A stretch of DNA of 64,000 nucleotides from contig OW240918.1 of the NCBI GenBank assembly GCA_933207985.1, positions 111,000,887-111,064,886 of the forward strand, given 5' to 3'. The number at the start of each line of letters is the position of its first letter. The stretch's first letter is position 1. Of this stretch, positions 21,298-33,062 are shown in pieces. This stretch comes from Pelobates cultripes. Taxonomy: Eukaryota; Chordata; Amphibia; Anura; Pelobatidae. The translations under genes were made by a program, and so were the position numbers. The notes under the pieces are model-generated. The model was not told the origin of the DNA, ran no database searches, and saw only the letters and a program-made list of their open reading frames with translations.

Positions 21298-24200
21298 TTA
21301 TCCTTCTATATGATTTATATCTGCTATAAGGGTAGCATATAACTCTCTTAGTATATTTTTTTTATTATAAACATTATACCAGATTGCTCCCTTTTCCATC
21401 TCCAATTGGTTCAAAATTTGACTCTTTAATTGGTGTATATTTGGGATGTCTGTTTTTTTCCACGCTTTTGCAATCAGAAGATTGGTCGCCATAAAGCAAT
21501 GGGTAACTAGTATTTCGTTTTTTTGTCTAGCTTATTATCATAAATCTGTAATAGGGCTACTTCTAGTGTTAAATTCAAACGGGTATTACCTATCGCAGTT
21601 ATTAGTTTAAATGTAAGGTCCCATAATGATCGGATTCTAGGGCAATTCCACCATATATGTATCATAGAGCCGTCTAGATTAAAACATCTCCAACAGTTAG
21701 GAGGATTGCTCTGAGATATTTTGTTCAACCTCCTTGGGACCATATACCATCTATAGCTAATTTTAATAAAGTTTTCCAATATATTTAAACAATGAACAAA
21801 TGTTTTGACTTTAAGAAATGTAAGGCACCATAATTTAAAATCAACTTTGGTGCCGAAATCTCTCTCCCAATTTTTAAAAGCTATAGTGGTGTTGGATCGA
21901 TCTATATAGTTTAATAGTTCTAATGTTTGAGAATATTTGTTTCCGTAGCTTCTATAGAGAGTATATTTCTAATTAGATTTCCTTTCTCCCCATTATATCT
22001 TATGATGTGCATTTTTAGAAAACTCTTGATATGTAGGTAATTAAAAACTTCTCTAGGGGGTAAAGCTAATCTTGTCCTTAGCGTGGGATAATCTTCTAGT
22101 TGATCATTACCATAGATATCTTTAACACAAATATCTGGGTTAATATACCAGTTTTTTAAATTTATATCACTCATAATATTTTCCAAAGTTCTGAGAGATA
22201 CAGTATCTGGAATTATATCAACAATTCCCAACTTTCTTTTTAAAATATACCATTCATTTATTGTTTGTGAAATAATCACAGTTTTATAATCTGATGTATT
22301 AACCCTTTTGCCGATGTTTGCACAGAGTAATGTTTCTAGGTTAGCCATCCCTTCTCTATAAGCTTCTAATTTATACCACGCTTGCTCTTTACAATCTGTC
22401 ACTTGTAGATTTGAAGCATGTGTCATTATAATTGCTTGATATGTATTCTTTATTAATGGATATCCTAAACCTCCCCGATAAGCTTTATTCGCTAATATTT
22501 TCGAATTGATTCTGGGCTTCTTACCCCTCCATATAAAGTCTGTGAAGCTACACTGTATTAAATTTAACCAATATATTGGAACTTTAAGGGGGATCATGCG
22601 GAACAAGTAGATCCATTTTGGGACAATATAAGCCTTAACCATATTAATTCTGCCCCACCGTGATATTTCGTGGGACCTCCATTCCTTTAATAATTTATTT
22701 GTTTCTTTTAGTTGAATTAGAAAATTAATTTCCATTAAGCAGGCAACATCAGTTGTCAACAAAATACCCAAATATGGAAGCTGTGTTATTGACCCGTTAA
22801 ATGAATAATTTTGTCTTAGTAATTATAGCCTTATTCTCCCTATATTTGCTGCTAATGCCAGTGTTTTATTAATATTCATTTTAAAATTGGAAACCTCACC
22901 ATATAATATTATCTCCTGCATTAGCAGTGGTAACGATTGTTCGGGCTCTGTAATAATCAGTATAACGTCATCAGCATATAAGCAGATCTTGAGTTCTTCA
23001 TTTGGGATAGAGATCCCTTTTATACCTATACTTTGTCTTATTTTACATGCCAAGGGTTCCACTGATATAACATATAGAAGCGGTGAAAGTTGTCAGCCTT
23101 GTCTCGTGCCATTTAGGATGTTAAACCATTCAGATCTTAAGTCTCTACCCACTATTCTAGCTGATGGCACAGAGTACAGAGCCTACACTGCCCCCGTGAA
23201 CCAGCCTTCAAAGCCCACAGCTGACCCTGTCGAAAGCCTTTTTGGCATCAATCGACAGGATCAGCAGGGGCACTTTTATTGTCTGAGCCCGGTCCATTAT
23301 CTCTATCATTCTTCTAGTATTGTTATTAGAGTGTCTTCCCGCTACAAAGGCTATCTGATCCTTATGTATAATATTTGGCAATACCGCTTGGAGTCTATCT
23401 GCTAAAATAGCGGAATACAGTTTAACATCAGCATTTATTAGCGATATTGGGCGATAATTCAATATTTCTGTGGGGGATTTGCCCGGTTTTAGAATCGGGC
23501 TAATATGTGCTCTTAAAAGATCTACCGAGGCATGGCCTGCTTTTGATATTTCATTAAAAGTATCTGTTAATAATGGGATGATTTGATGTTTAACATTTTT
23601 ATAGAATTGATTGGTATATCCATCCGGGCCCGGGGCCTTTTCTTTTGCTAAGTTTATAATTGCCCACTCTAGTTCTTCTGGTTTGAATATTCTATTTAGA
23701 TATTTTTTCTGATCGATTGAGATTTTCGGCATTTTTATCTTTGGTAAATATCTCCCCATGGCCATTGTTGATGGCTTTAGATTTAAATTATATAATTTTC
23801 CATAAAACGTCCTAAATGTCTCAGCTATATCTTCAGGTTTTATAATAGTCTCACCTTCTACTATTATTTTATAAATTTTTCTTTCCAGATTTTTTTTTAG
23901 TCTATTTGTTAACATAGAATCTACTTTATTATTTTTGTAGTTGAATTCTACTTTCAATTTGTTTAGATTTTGTTGGATTCTAGTCTCGATAAGCTTGTTT
24001 ATGTTTATTTGACAGATCTTAATCTTTTCTAATCTCTCACTAGAGAGATTACTTTTATTCAAAGTTGATAAATTATGATATTCAATGTACATGTCTGATA
24101 ATTTAATCTCTCTTTTAATTTTTTGTTGACTCGCCAACTTAATCCAATAACCTCTTATCACCGTTTTGAATGTACACCAGAGGCATTCTTTAGTTATCTC

Positions 24201-25033
24201 GTCTGTTGAGTTTTCTTTAAAAAAATAAATCGATCAAGTTAGTCATATGATCAGTGCTTGTCTTTATTTCTAAAAGCTTATCGTCTAGTCTCCATATTAG
24301 CTGAATTTTGTTTATCCCTTCTGCAACTTCTACTATTAATAAATAGTGGTCTGACCATGTGTTCTCTTTTATATTAACTGAGGTTAAAGATTTAGAGAAG
24401 TTAATGTCTCCAAGAATCAAGTCAATTCTTGCCGCTGAACCATGGGGGATAGATCTGTGGGTGTAATTTTTATCATTAGGATGCATCAATCTCCAACAGT
24501 CAATTAATTCGAATTTATTCACTATTTTGTTCATCTCTTTAGCCTGCTTTACTAAGTTTTGGTTAATTTTTTGTTTGTTTATCCATAGTGGGATCGAGTA
24601 TGCAGTTAAAGTCCCCTGCTACCACTACTTTCCCTTTTTTCACCTGTTCAATTAATCTTAAGATTCGAGTTAGTAACCTGGTCGGGTGTTTATTTGGCAA
24701 GTATACATTTACAAATGTATACATTACTCCATTTAAAAGGCCGACCAGGATTAAAAATCTACCTTCTAAGTCTGCATTTTGGTATTGACATTCAAAGAGT
24801 GTATCCTTGGAAAAAATAAGAGATACATCACTTTTTTTTTTTTTCTTGTGTTGGGACGCAGTATAGATTAATGGAAGTTTTTTATAATTCCATAGCCGTT
24901 TGTTACTTGCTAGCCAATGAGTCTCCTGGATAAATTCCACTTTAACATTCTCTCTGGTCATAACATCATATAAAAAACCTCTTTTGACATGAGAGTTTAA
25001 GCTTTGCGCATTTATGGAAATTAATCTAATCAT
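21298..25033 (-). pseudogene. L1-type ORF2 (endonuclease, RT, Cys-rich C-terminus), broken
   Basis: In order on the minus strand: an APE-type endonuclease at 24217-25033 (MIRLISINAQSLNSHVKRGF, the FIQETHW metal-site block, VVAGDFN, and WSDHYLL), the RT N-part at 23208-24161 (AKEKAPGPDGYTNQFYK, NYRPISLINADVKLYSAILA, ILSIDAKKAFDRV), RT YADDV at 22823-23062, then 21920-22771 and a C-terminal CWRCFNLDGSMIHIWWNC (C-x2-C-x8-H-x4-C) at 21507-21779. ORF2 nicks target DNA and primes reverse transcription. At least five frameshifts or stops interrupt it, so it is inactive. The motif set fits the L1/Tx1 group. Confidence 0.9.
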
Positions 25034-25449
25034 ATACCGTTTTACATATTAAACCACCAAAGAGTTTAACCCAAATCGACTGAACGTACTTTATACATAC
25101 ATTAACATTAATCTCATTCACAACCCAATAGATATTCAAATTTTGTCTTGGATAACCTGATGTGATCCAAGGTCTGGGTACCATCTTGTGTACCCTATGG
25201 AGGGGGGCAACCCGTCCCGCGGAGGAAATGGAATAGAGACTTCAAAGGTCTCTTTATTTATTTAACTACTAACTCTTTATCTAAATAGGAATGGGGGAGA
25301 GGGAGATGTTTCATATTAAGACTTTTTATCAACTAATTTATTTTTTTTCCAATTTTGATTCTAATTTCTAACAAGTAGCTATTGCATGCAAAGTAAAGCA
25401 ATATTTACCGTAATAATGAAAAAAAAAAAAAAGTGCATTTTCAGTACAT
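25034..25449 (-). other. 5' part of the truncated L1
   Basis: This lies between the start of ORF2 and the target duplication. It has no recognisable ORF1 domain and probably represents the inter-ORF region or degraded ORF1 end. It includes a short poly(A) run on the plus strand near 25419-25432. Confidence 0.5.
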
Positions 25450-25619
25450 AAGTGTTCATTTAAGGAGGAGAACTTGAATTAATCCATCCCAAACCATAAC
25501 AAATAATTTCCTTATTATCTGAAAAGGCAGTGTTTACATTGAAAAGCTGCACGGCCATGCTATAGACATGCTACAGACATTAAGCTGTAGTGGATCTGGT
25601 GACAATAGTGTCCCTTTAA

Positions 25620-26444
25620 TCCTTACTACTAAACACACATCCTATGTAATCCAAGTCTGATGTTATCCCTTCTCTACCATAACCCCTCCCCATTTACTCT
25701 AATAACTTCTGACATTATCTGTAACCTTGCATGCATTTACACAATATTATTATACAACACATTACATATGTATGTTTGACAACCGTGTGTATATTCAGCT
25801 GTCTATATATATAATGTATCTGTTTATCAAAGGATATATTCATATATACACGTACACACTTTTCAAATATGAATATATGTTAATTCCAAGGTGGTGCCTT
25901 AGAATTCTGTGCCTACAGGCACCTGGCATGTAAATTCTGCCCCGAGAATACCTGAGGTCAATCTCAGATATAGACTATAATACATTAAGTACTCAACGGG
26001 TTAAAAGCCTTGGAACGATGTTCAGCTAGAATATTTAACTTAAAATATGTAAAATTATACACTGTGTAGCACATCTGCAGCACCTACAAATTCAAAACAG
26101 TCACAATATCACTGGTATTGTAGCAGCTAGATCATAACAATGCACTGTAGTAGGCTTAATCACAGGGAAACAGAACTCCAGTATACAAATGCATTTTTAA
26201 AACTCATTACAAAGGTCCACAAAACCCACAATCACAGCAGATGACATGATTAACAGGCTTGTACATGTAATGGCCAGGCAGTTTGCAGGTGATTAGTTAG
26301 TAAGTACAAGGAATGCTTCTCACAGTGACTCTAAAGTGAGTGTCCAGAACACTATAATTTGCTGGGAATTCCAACAGATGGAGCCTCAATTATATAACAC
26401 ATGGATTAAATTCCCTGAAGTTCATGGTTTTTCACCCTGTTGTA
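25620..26444. other. Intron sequence, no element recognised
   Basis: AT-rich sequence with no supportable gene or repeat boundary. Confidence 0.5.
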
Positions 26445-26449
26445 TGGGG

Positions 26450-27059
26450 TGTCACGGTTCTCACCTGATAGACAGACGGCAAGACGTGGTCGCTCTTGGA
26501 GTTCCCAACAGGGGACTTGAACCGGGGGATCTTCTCAGTCCTGGTCCTGCTTTCTACCTCTGAGCCACAGCAGCTATTTACAGTGAAGACTGATTCCAGT
26601 CCTGTTCATCCTGACATGGCTACTACTCTGGGGGCTGCACCTTGACTTGGCTGTGTTTCACCTGACTCTGATCAGTCATCAGCAGGGTATATAAACCCAG
26701 CCTCGGCCTGTGCTCAGTGTCAAGTCTTTGATCCTGTTTGTTCTTGTGTTCCTGTTTCATCGCTTCGCATTATTGACCCCGGCTTCCTGACTCGTTTATT
26801 CTGACTTCTGGCATCCCTTGACTTCGGCTACTCCTCGTTGTTCCTGTCCTCTGGCATCCTTTGACCTCGGCTATCCCTCGACCATCCTGCTGGTTCAGTC
26901 CTTGCCTGTCCTGCGTATTGGTACTGCATCCTGCACAGCCCCCGTGCACAGACCCACAGGCCAGGTGAATTCTTACCTGACCACCTCGGCCTGTGGCTAT
27001 CTGCAAGGGTGAGCATCATATCTGCGCTACAGACTCCCAACCCAGGTAAGACCCTGACA
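26450..27059 (+). mobile_element. Solo LTR (TGTCACGG...CCTGACA), 610 bp
   Basis: It starts TGTCACGG and ends CCCTGACA, and is flanked by a perfect 5-bp duplication TGGGG (26445-26449 and 27060-27064). GGTATATAAACCC near 26686-26698 is a plausible TATA box. The TG...CA ends and 5-bp duplication fit a Gypsy/ERV-type LTR retrotransposon reduced to a solo LTR by recombination. There is no coding capacity. Confidence 0.85.
26513..26567 (-). promoter_or_regulatory. tRNA-like A and B boxes inside the solo LTR
   Basis: On the minus strand TGGCTCAGAGGTAG (26554-26567) matches the pol III A box and GGTTCAAGTCC (26513-26523) matches the B box, at tRNA-like spacing. The T stem does not pair well and no anticodon arm is convincing, so this is not a functional tRNA. 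It may be a tRNA-derived SINE head or a tRNA relic within the LTR. Confidence 0.45.
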
Positions 27060-27064
27060 TGGGG

Positions 27065-28134
27065 TATGCCTGGAGCCAGTGGTGGAACTACAGGGTTCCC
27101 TGAAGTTGCGAGTTTGACCAGCCTTCTGTCTTGCACCTGTCGAGGTTGTGGCTGTGCAGTAAGGCAGAGTAGGCACATACTTACCCGGATGGCAGTTGCC
27201 TAATTTTCCCAAATATAGTGTCCGGGGAGAGACTGATCATGCATGGCGAGGAAGCTCTGATCTTCCTGCTCTGCCCTCACGCACGTCCTCACATTACTCT
27301 GGTTCAAGATCACTAAGCAGAGATGGAAGATTAGAGAAGCCACACACTGAACCACAGGGAATGGTCCCCACTGGACTCCAGGGAGAGAGTATCCATTCCA
27401 GTTCTCCCAAAGATAGGGAGTCTGGGTGGACTTGAATAATAATAAAAAATAATAATAATAAATTGTGAGTGAATGTGTATAATAGTGCCTGTCATAGTTG
27501 GTCTATCAGTGAGCATGTGTCTGTCAATGGTGCTTGTATGTCAGTGTGAGTGTCTGTATGTCAGAGTGTGTCTGTCTGTGAGAGTGTGTACGTCAGTAAT
27601 GTGTGTGGGTCACTGAGTGAGTGTGTGTCTGTCAGTGTAGGTGTGTGTGAATTTGTGTCTGTCAGTGTATGTATATCTGAGAATGTATGCCTATCAGTGA
27701 AAGTGTGTGTTGGTTAAACAGTGTTTGCCACTGACTGTATGTCTGTCAGTGAGTGCATATTAGCAGTGCTATATTTAACGTGAGGCTGACAAGGCATTTG
27801 CTTTGGGCAGCACTTTCAGGGGGGCGGCAAAAAAAGCCGCCTGCCCCGGCAGATACCTGGTCAGCCTCTTGACCTGGGGGCCCAAAAAGCTGGCTGACTG
27901 GCCACCTTAGGGTTCCCCTAGGCTGGCATCTGCACATGTTGGAGGCGGCCGGTGAAGGAGCGCTTTCCCATGTGCTCTTCCTGCTCAGCTTCCTCGCACG
28001 CCCCGCAGTGATGCTGGAACCAGAATATGGCCCCGGCATCACTAAGTGCGCGATGGAGTTGAGCAGGGAGATCAGAGCTCCCTCGCCGCCTGCATTGCCC
28101 GTCCGGCTGTTAAAGTAAATAGAAAATCTACTCC
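27065..28134. other. GC-rich sequence around the GT repeat copies
   Basis: Outside the GT array this holds GC-rich repeat-like sequence, including a GGGGCGGCAAAAAAAGCCGC palindrome near 27820-27840. No coding frame with known motifs is present. Confidence 0.5.
27395..27760. repeat. GT-rich repeat copy 1 with shared flank
   Basis: The flank TCCCAAAGATAGGGAG and GTCTGGGTGGACTTG precedes a degenerate array of TGTGTCTGTCAGTGAG-type units. The same flank and unit occur again at 28135-28610. Confidence 0.75.
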
Positions 28135-28610
28135 AGCACTCCCAAAGGTAGGGAGGCTGGGTGGATTTACATTTTTTTTGAGTGTTTTAGTGTCTGTTAG
28201 TGGGTATGTTAGTGAGAGTGTGCCTGTGTCTGCAAGTGTATCTGTTAGTGAGTGTGTCTGTCTATGAAAGTGTGTTTGTCAGTGAGAGTGTATGTGTGTC
28301 TTTCAGTGAGTGTGTGTCTGTCACCGAGCGTGTGTCGGTCAGTGTGTGTATGTCTGTTAGCTCGTGTGTATGTGTGTCTGTCGATGAATGTGTGTGTGTG
28401 TGTGTCTGTCAGTAATTATGTGTGTCTCGAAGAGTGTCTGACATTGAGTGAGTGTGCATCTGTTAGTGTGTGTGAATGCATTTGTCAGTGAATGTGTATG
28501 TGTGTTTGTCAGTGAATGTGTATGTTTCTCGGTCAGTGAGTGAATGTATGTGTCAGTGTGTTTGCCAATGACTGTGTGCATGGGTCAGTAAGAGTGTGTG
28601 CTTAAAAGAA
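28135..28610. repeat. GT-rich repeat copy 2 with shared flank
   Basis: The flank TCCCAAAGGTAGGGAGG and CTGGGTGGATTT precedes about 25 degenerate TGTGTCTGTCAGTGAG units. Overlapping Val/Ser/Cys-rich frames are artefacts of the repeat. The matching flank shows that copies 1 and 2 belong to one element family. Confidence 0.8.
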
Positions 28611-30240
28611 TGAGAATGTTTAATTTAAAAATAGTCACACTCAAATGTGATTTTTAATAAGACGTATGTAATAATGTGCATACACACACACATACACACA
28701 TACACATGCATGGATTATTAATAGATATGTATTATTTAACATTTTTATACATACAATAAGTGTATATTAAAGATGATTAAATTCCATATGTAAATTGTTC
28801 TACCAGAAATGCTAGCAAATGTATATATTTTAATTTACAGCTTATTAAAATATAGTCCCTCTCCCAACGTGCAATAAAATCCTCAACATTAGACCTGTTG
28901 ATACTAATAGAAATTACTTTCTTGCGGCAGGGGTACTTAGAATTTTTTTTATCACCTGCAGGGGTACTTCTCGGTAAAAGCTTCAGAAACACCGCCCTAC
29001 ACGAGAGCTACATCAAAATGATTCAATCTCTCAGTGACACTTAGAAGGCTAATCAAGCAGTCCAAGAAGCCACTATCCTCTTGAAAACAAGTCTGGCCTT
29101 GCTTAGAATCACGTTAAGCGTTCTTTCTTGAATTGGATTTTGAACACTGAAATCAAAGTGTCAACAATTTTTATGTTTTCTTTTGTCAGTTTATTAAGTC
29201 TAAATAAGCTCTTAAAATGCAGACTCCTACTGCTATTGGTTAAATATGCTATATTTGAACAGTATGCATATTTTTTTTCTCTTTATATTTACATAGAAAA
29301 CACTCTGGCGAATAGAAATGCAGATAATATGTAATGTAGTCACAAACAGCAGGAAATCAATTTATGAATAAATATTTCAGTAATGATTTCTCCATATACT
29401 ACTGCTGGCAAGGTGGATAATAATAAAACTAAAATAGAACAGCATACTACATTCACAATATTCAATCTGACATTTCTATATGGAGACGTTGTACACCATT
29501 TGTGAAAAAAATGCAATTAAAGTTCAATTTATTTAGATTGAAATAGTTTCAAGTGATTGTTTCGGTAAAATACATTATATTGTATTGTATTCACTATTAA
29601 ACTGAAACTCAGTTTCTAATATTTTCAGAATTACATCTTCTTTATATTGGCTTTAAGCATTTTAAAGTGTACCTGTCATGACTAATACAACCTGTAAACT
29701 ATAAACATGCTAAACTGTTGCGTAATATAAGTAAAGCTGAAACAGAGATTTTGTTTGCAAGAAGTAATAGAGCAAGGCATATCATAAAATTTGAGCAGTT
29801 AATTGCAGAGTAGCATGTGAGTAGTTAGGCTAGCTAATGGCAAAGGAGGGACAAAAACATGCTAAACAAAAGGTACATTCGAGTAAACTACGCTTGCGAT
29901 AGCAGGCTAAGAGTGATTGCGTATCTATATGGTAGTTAGACAAACGTAGACACAGTAGTCAAGCTAGGATAAGACATGAGAAGGCCCACCTAGTGATGCT
30001 TAGAACCACCTGAGCGGCGGGCGCACAGCTTAATGTGTGGTGACTCCTAACCAAGGTTAAAAGACGAGCATAGTTACATTCACAATAAAAATAAGGCAAC
30101 TTATTGTAGGTGGCATGGCTCCTGTTGTAGACTATATGGGCACTGGTAGCCTGTGCTAGTAGTAGAGTGATTATGGTGTCATGCATGTAGACTGCACAGT
30201 GAGCACGCAACCCATTGTATCAAGCCCGGATATATATTGG
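28611..30240. other. Intron sequence, no element recognised
   Basis: AT-rich to 29640, then moderately GC-rich repeat-like sequence leading to the ribozyme-like motif. A short (CA)n stretch lies at 28681-28710. No supportable gene. Confidence 0.5.
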
Positions 30241-30245
30241 CTATA

Positions 30246-30290
30246 CCTCACTGATGAAGCCTAACAAGGTTGAAACGATTGTCTGGGTTT
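30246..30290 (+). ncRNA. Hammerhead ribozyme-like motif with complete core
   Basis: CTGATGA (30251-30257) is followed by helix II AGCCT/AGGTT (30258-30262 with 30267-30271, loop AACA), GAA (30272-30274), helix III AC/GT (30275-30276 with 30281-30282, loop GATT) and the cleavage-site C at 30283. Helix I pairs CTCA (30247-30250) with TGGG (30284-30287) including one G-U. All canonical conserved positions of the hammerhead fold are present (C3 U4 G5 A6 N7 G8 A9, G12 A13 A14, the A15.1-U16.1 pair, H17). The very short helix III is the form reported in Penelope-like elements and retrozymes, where dimers are the active form. Predicted self-cleavage is after 30283. Confidence 0.6.
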
Positions 30291-30624
30291 TCTCTCGTGC
30301 AGAGGGAGCTGGCCTGTATTTTGGATCTATTTTGCCCTTTTGGGTGGAATCAGTCTGACATACATGGCCTGGTTCTCTCTGTAATGGCACAAAATGAGCT
30401 AAAACCTGTTTGAGAACTGAGCCTGGACCCACAGAAGGGCAGGCTATTTGAGCTGTTGTCCATTTTCAGCACTCTTTTGCGACTTGTTTTTTGCTCTCCT
30501 CAAGCCTGGATATGTTAGCATCCCTTACATTAGAAAACAGCCTTATTCATGCAATACTGATTAAGTAAAATAGTAGGACTAGAGTGTCGTAATGGGGATG
30601 AAGTGCTGATTAGTGTGCGTCTTA

Positions 30625-31480
30625 TGGTTATAAGATATACTTGCTAGGGTAACAAAGAGTCAGTCTGAGTGGAGTAAATTGCATTTTAGAACTGAGGTAA
30701 AGTTCTTCTTGGGTGGCACACAGGACCCTGTCCTCCAACCATGCTGTCACCCGATCCCCGTGCTTGGCAGGCTGGAAGCGGATGCTTGAAGGTCTCGGAG
30801 AGTGATGGCAAACTGTGGGCAGAAAGAGGCCTCTCCAAAGCCTCGGGCCTGGTAAGATGTCGGCATTTGTTTGACACAGACCCAGGAACTCCACGGGACT
30901 GGATCTCTCCCTGTGTAGGCACCATGAAAGGCCCTGATCTTCTTTTGCCGCCAGCAGTGGGCGGCCCTTCGGTGATGCGGGTAATGCCATGGAGGGGGAC
31001 TCCGGACAACCTTCAGCCAAAAGTGGGCGTTTAACATGTGAGACCTTAGCTGGGCGAAGTACAGTGCCCGAGACAGGCCTGTTCCGCCATGTGGCCTCAG
31101 GTCCTTCCACCTTTCTTCATTGGGCAGGAGGTAGTTGAGCAGTAGAGTGTTGCTCCAGCTTCTCCCAAAATTGGGTGAGTATTAAGTCCAGCTGAGTGAG
31201 CAAAGACTGCATGGGTACAGGCCTTGGAGAGCGATTTGCATCCGCCATTTTGCGGGGCCCATTGTAGTCTGAGCCCGTGCCGCAGTGGGCAGTATGAGCC
31301 AGTGGCAGTGCATGCACCGGGTCTGTGGGGACCGAGATAACCCCCGCCAGTCCATGGGGGGAGGTAACAGGAGCCCAATCTGGAGTCTGCAGCGAGTTGT
31401 GGTGGTGGGAGAGGGGCCGTCTCCCCCAGGCCAACCATGCTACTAGGTCGCAAGATTCGCCGGCAAGGAAGTCCACATGT
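30625..31480 (-). pseudogene. Repeat with ORF1-like N-terminal frame (copy 1)
   Basis: On the minus strand a frame opens PRKMADANRSPRPVPMQSLL and then TQLDLILTQFWEKLEQH (Met codon 31246-31248). A second copy with related content, KMAENTDSPTTEAYLAASQA then RLNLIFDRFWAKL, is at 47338-47460. Both have a GACCNNGATNACCCCCGCC block just upstream in that sense (31330-31350 and 47519-47540). The pattern suggests the start of a LINE ORF1 or another retroelement protein. I cannot assign the family. The frame stops early. Confidence 0.4.
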
Positions 31481-32500
31481 GTAGTATCAGCTTGGAGGGC
31501 AGAAAATCCCTGTTTGTGTGTAGGTCAGATTGTGCTGATTTGCAGGCTCTACTCCAGGAAATTTGGCAGCATTAGCGTGAAAATGCAGGAGCTGCTGCAA
31601 CTTGCGTTTGCTCCCGTCTGCGGTCAGGCACCGCCCCCACACATACAGATTTTATCCCTCATTTGTGCTATGGGCGTATTTCCACCTCAGTCAGCATCAT
31701 TGGGGTATCATTAGTCAGCCCAGAACAAGAGTTCCAGTCGATAAACGGATGGTAGGATCATCATCCAGCTTCAGCAACTCTGTAGAAGTGGATGTCATTA
31801 AACCTGCTTCGAGGAGACCTGGCGCCTTGCAGGCACCCAGGTATGATGCCAATCTGTTGGAAAAGTGTGCTGCAGTAGTTATGACATTTGGAGTAAAACA
31901 TCAAATAGATCTATATCTCATTCTAGTAATAGCCTCTCCAGTGACACTCTATTATTTTGTCTGTGGAAAACTGCATGGTTTAACAGATGCTCACTAAAAG
32001 GCGCATATTGTAATGAAAGCCTGTCCCCCCAGATTCTCTTTGGTTCACCGATGGTTAGAATATATACTTTAATTATGGTGTTGCACTGTACAATGATAAC
32101 TTGTCCTACTGTCAGAAAGGCAGTAATGAGCACACAGCTGCGCATTCATTGAAATACATTCAGAACATCTGTCAACTAAATCAATGGGAGGTGATCATAA
32201 ACGTGCAGCACAGCATCTTTCATTGACTACTACTGAGATTAGCCATAGTTTCCCTATATGGAATCTGTGCAAGGAAGATGGCGCCCTTCTTATTTTTTTT
32301 AAGAGGAGACAATGGATTTGCTGGAATATCATAGTTTAGTCCTGATGAATTTCTCATGATACATGTTGAAGCCTTGATATTTACTGCATAAAATACACCC
32401 ACCAATTTATTTTTAAAGAGAAACTAAGCAATGTAACCTTTATAAATTCTCTAAATTAACTCTGATTTTATTTTGGTTACTCTCACCTTAAAGGAACAGC
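31481..32500. other. Intron sequence, no element recognised
   Basis: Mixed-composition sequence with no supportable gene. Open frames of 95 to 131 codons here lack known motifs. Confidence 0.45.
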
Positions 32501-32502
32501 CA

Positions 32503-32575
32503 AGGGCCCCATTATTTATGAATAAGAAAAAAAAAAACAGCCAACAGCCCCATTATTTATGAATAAGAAAAAGGG
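32503..32575. repeat. Short tandem duplication
   Basis: CCCCATTATTTATGAATAAG with a poly(A) run and ACAGCCAA-type flank occurs twice in tandem, about 40 bases per copy, next to a T2-like end CTTAAAGGAACAG (32491-32503). Confidence 0.8.
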
Positions 32576-32934
32576 AAGGGCTTGCAAAGGCTGCAGATTT
32601 TGCAAGCTCTTTTAAAGGTGCACTCAACATCCTTATAGCATTTCAGTTTGCTGAATTGCTATATGGCCATGGAGTATTACTTTAAAATCTCCATTTATAA
32701 AAGTGCCAATTTCATTGTGAAATTAGCACTTTTATACTTCAAAACAGAAACGCCTACTCAGCTGTCAATCAAACAGCTGGGGAGATTCACTTACTACTTT
32801 TGTTAGCTCCACTGAGCTGTTCTAATAGTGTGCCTGCCTTCCAAGCTTGCTTGCAAATAATTGCCAGGTGGTGCAATCGCCTGGTTTCCGTCAGGGGGGA
32901 ATCGCTTCTCTCCTGCCAGTCACTTCTTGTGACG

Positions 32935-33062
32935 TCTATCTCCCCTCCATGTGTCTTATTTCCCCCTCACACATGGAGGGGAGGAGGGACGCGATAAATT
33001 GAGGGGAGGAGACACACATGAAGGGGAAGAGGTTTGAGACACATGGAGGGGAGGATGTGGCA
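32935..33062. repeat. Minisatellite GAGACACATGGAGGGGAGG (site 1)
   Basis: Units of about 20 to 45 bases with the ACACATGGAGGGGAGGA core recur about four times, some in inverse orientation at the left edge (CCCCTCCATGTGT). Confidence 0.75.

Larger units (their letters stand above)
20749..25449 (-). mobile_element. L1-type LINE insertion, 4.7 kb
   Basis: A perfect 13-bp direct repeat AAGTGTTCATTTA flanks it (20736-20748 and 25450-25462). The low-coordinate end begins with a T-rich run, the minus-strand poly(A) end. It contains ORF2 with endonuclease and RT regions but no complete ORF1, so it is 5'-truncated. The duplication is still perfect although ORF2 has many breaks. Confidence 0.9.
20311..25619. 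mobile_element. T2-type MITE interrupted by an L1
   Basis: The left end is TTAAAGTAACACCATATGCA at 20311 and carries the family hairpin CACTTCAGCTCATTGAAGTG. The right end is TAGTGTCCC followed by TTAA at 25616-25619, preceded by GCTGTAGTGGATCTGGTGAC, matching the right part of the MITE at 921-1298. The L1 sits between the halves with a perfect target duplication. Confidence 0.65.

Noticed and set aside
26500..26580. Functional tRNA gene in the solo LTR
   Set aside because: The A and B boxes match, but the T stem pairs at only about two positions and no anticodon stem is convincing.
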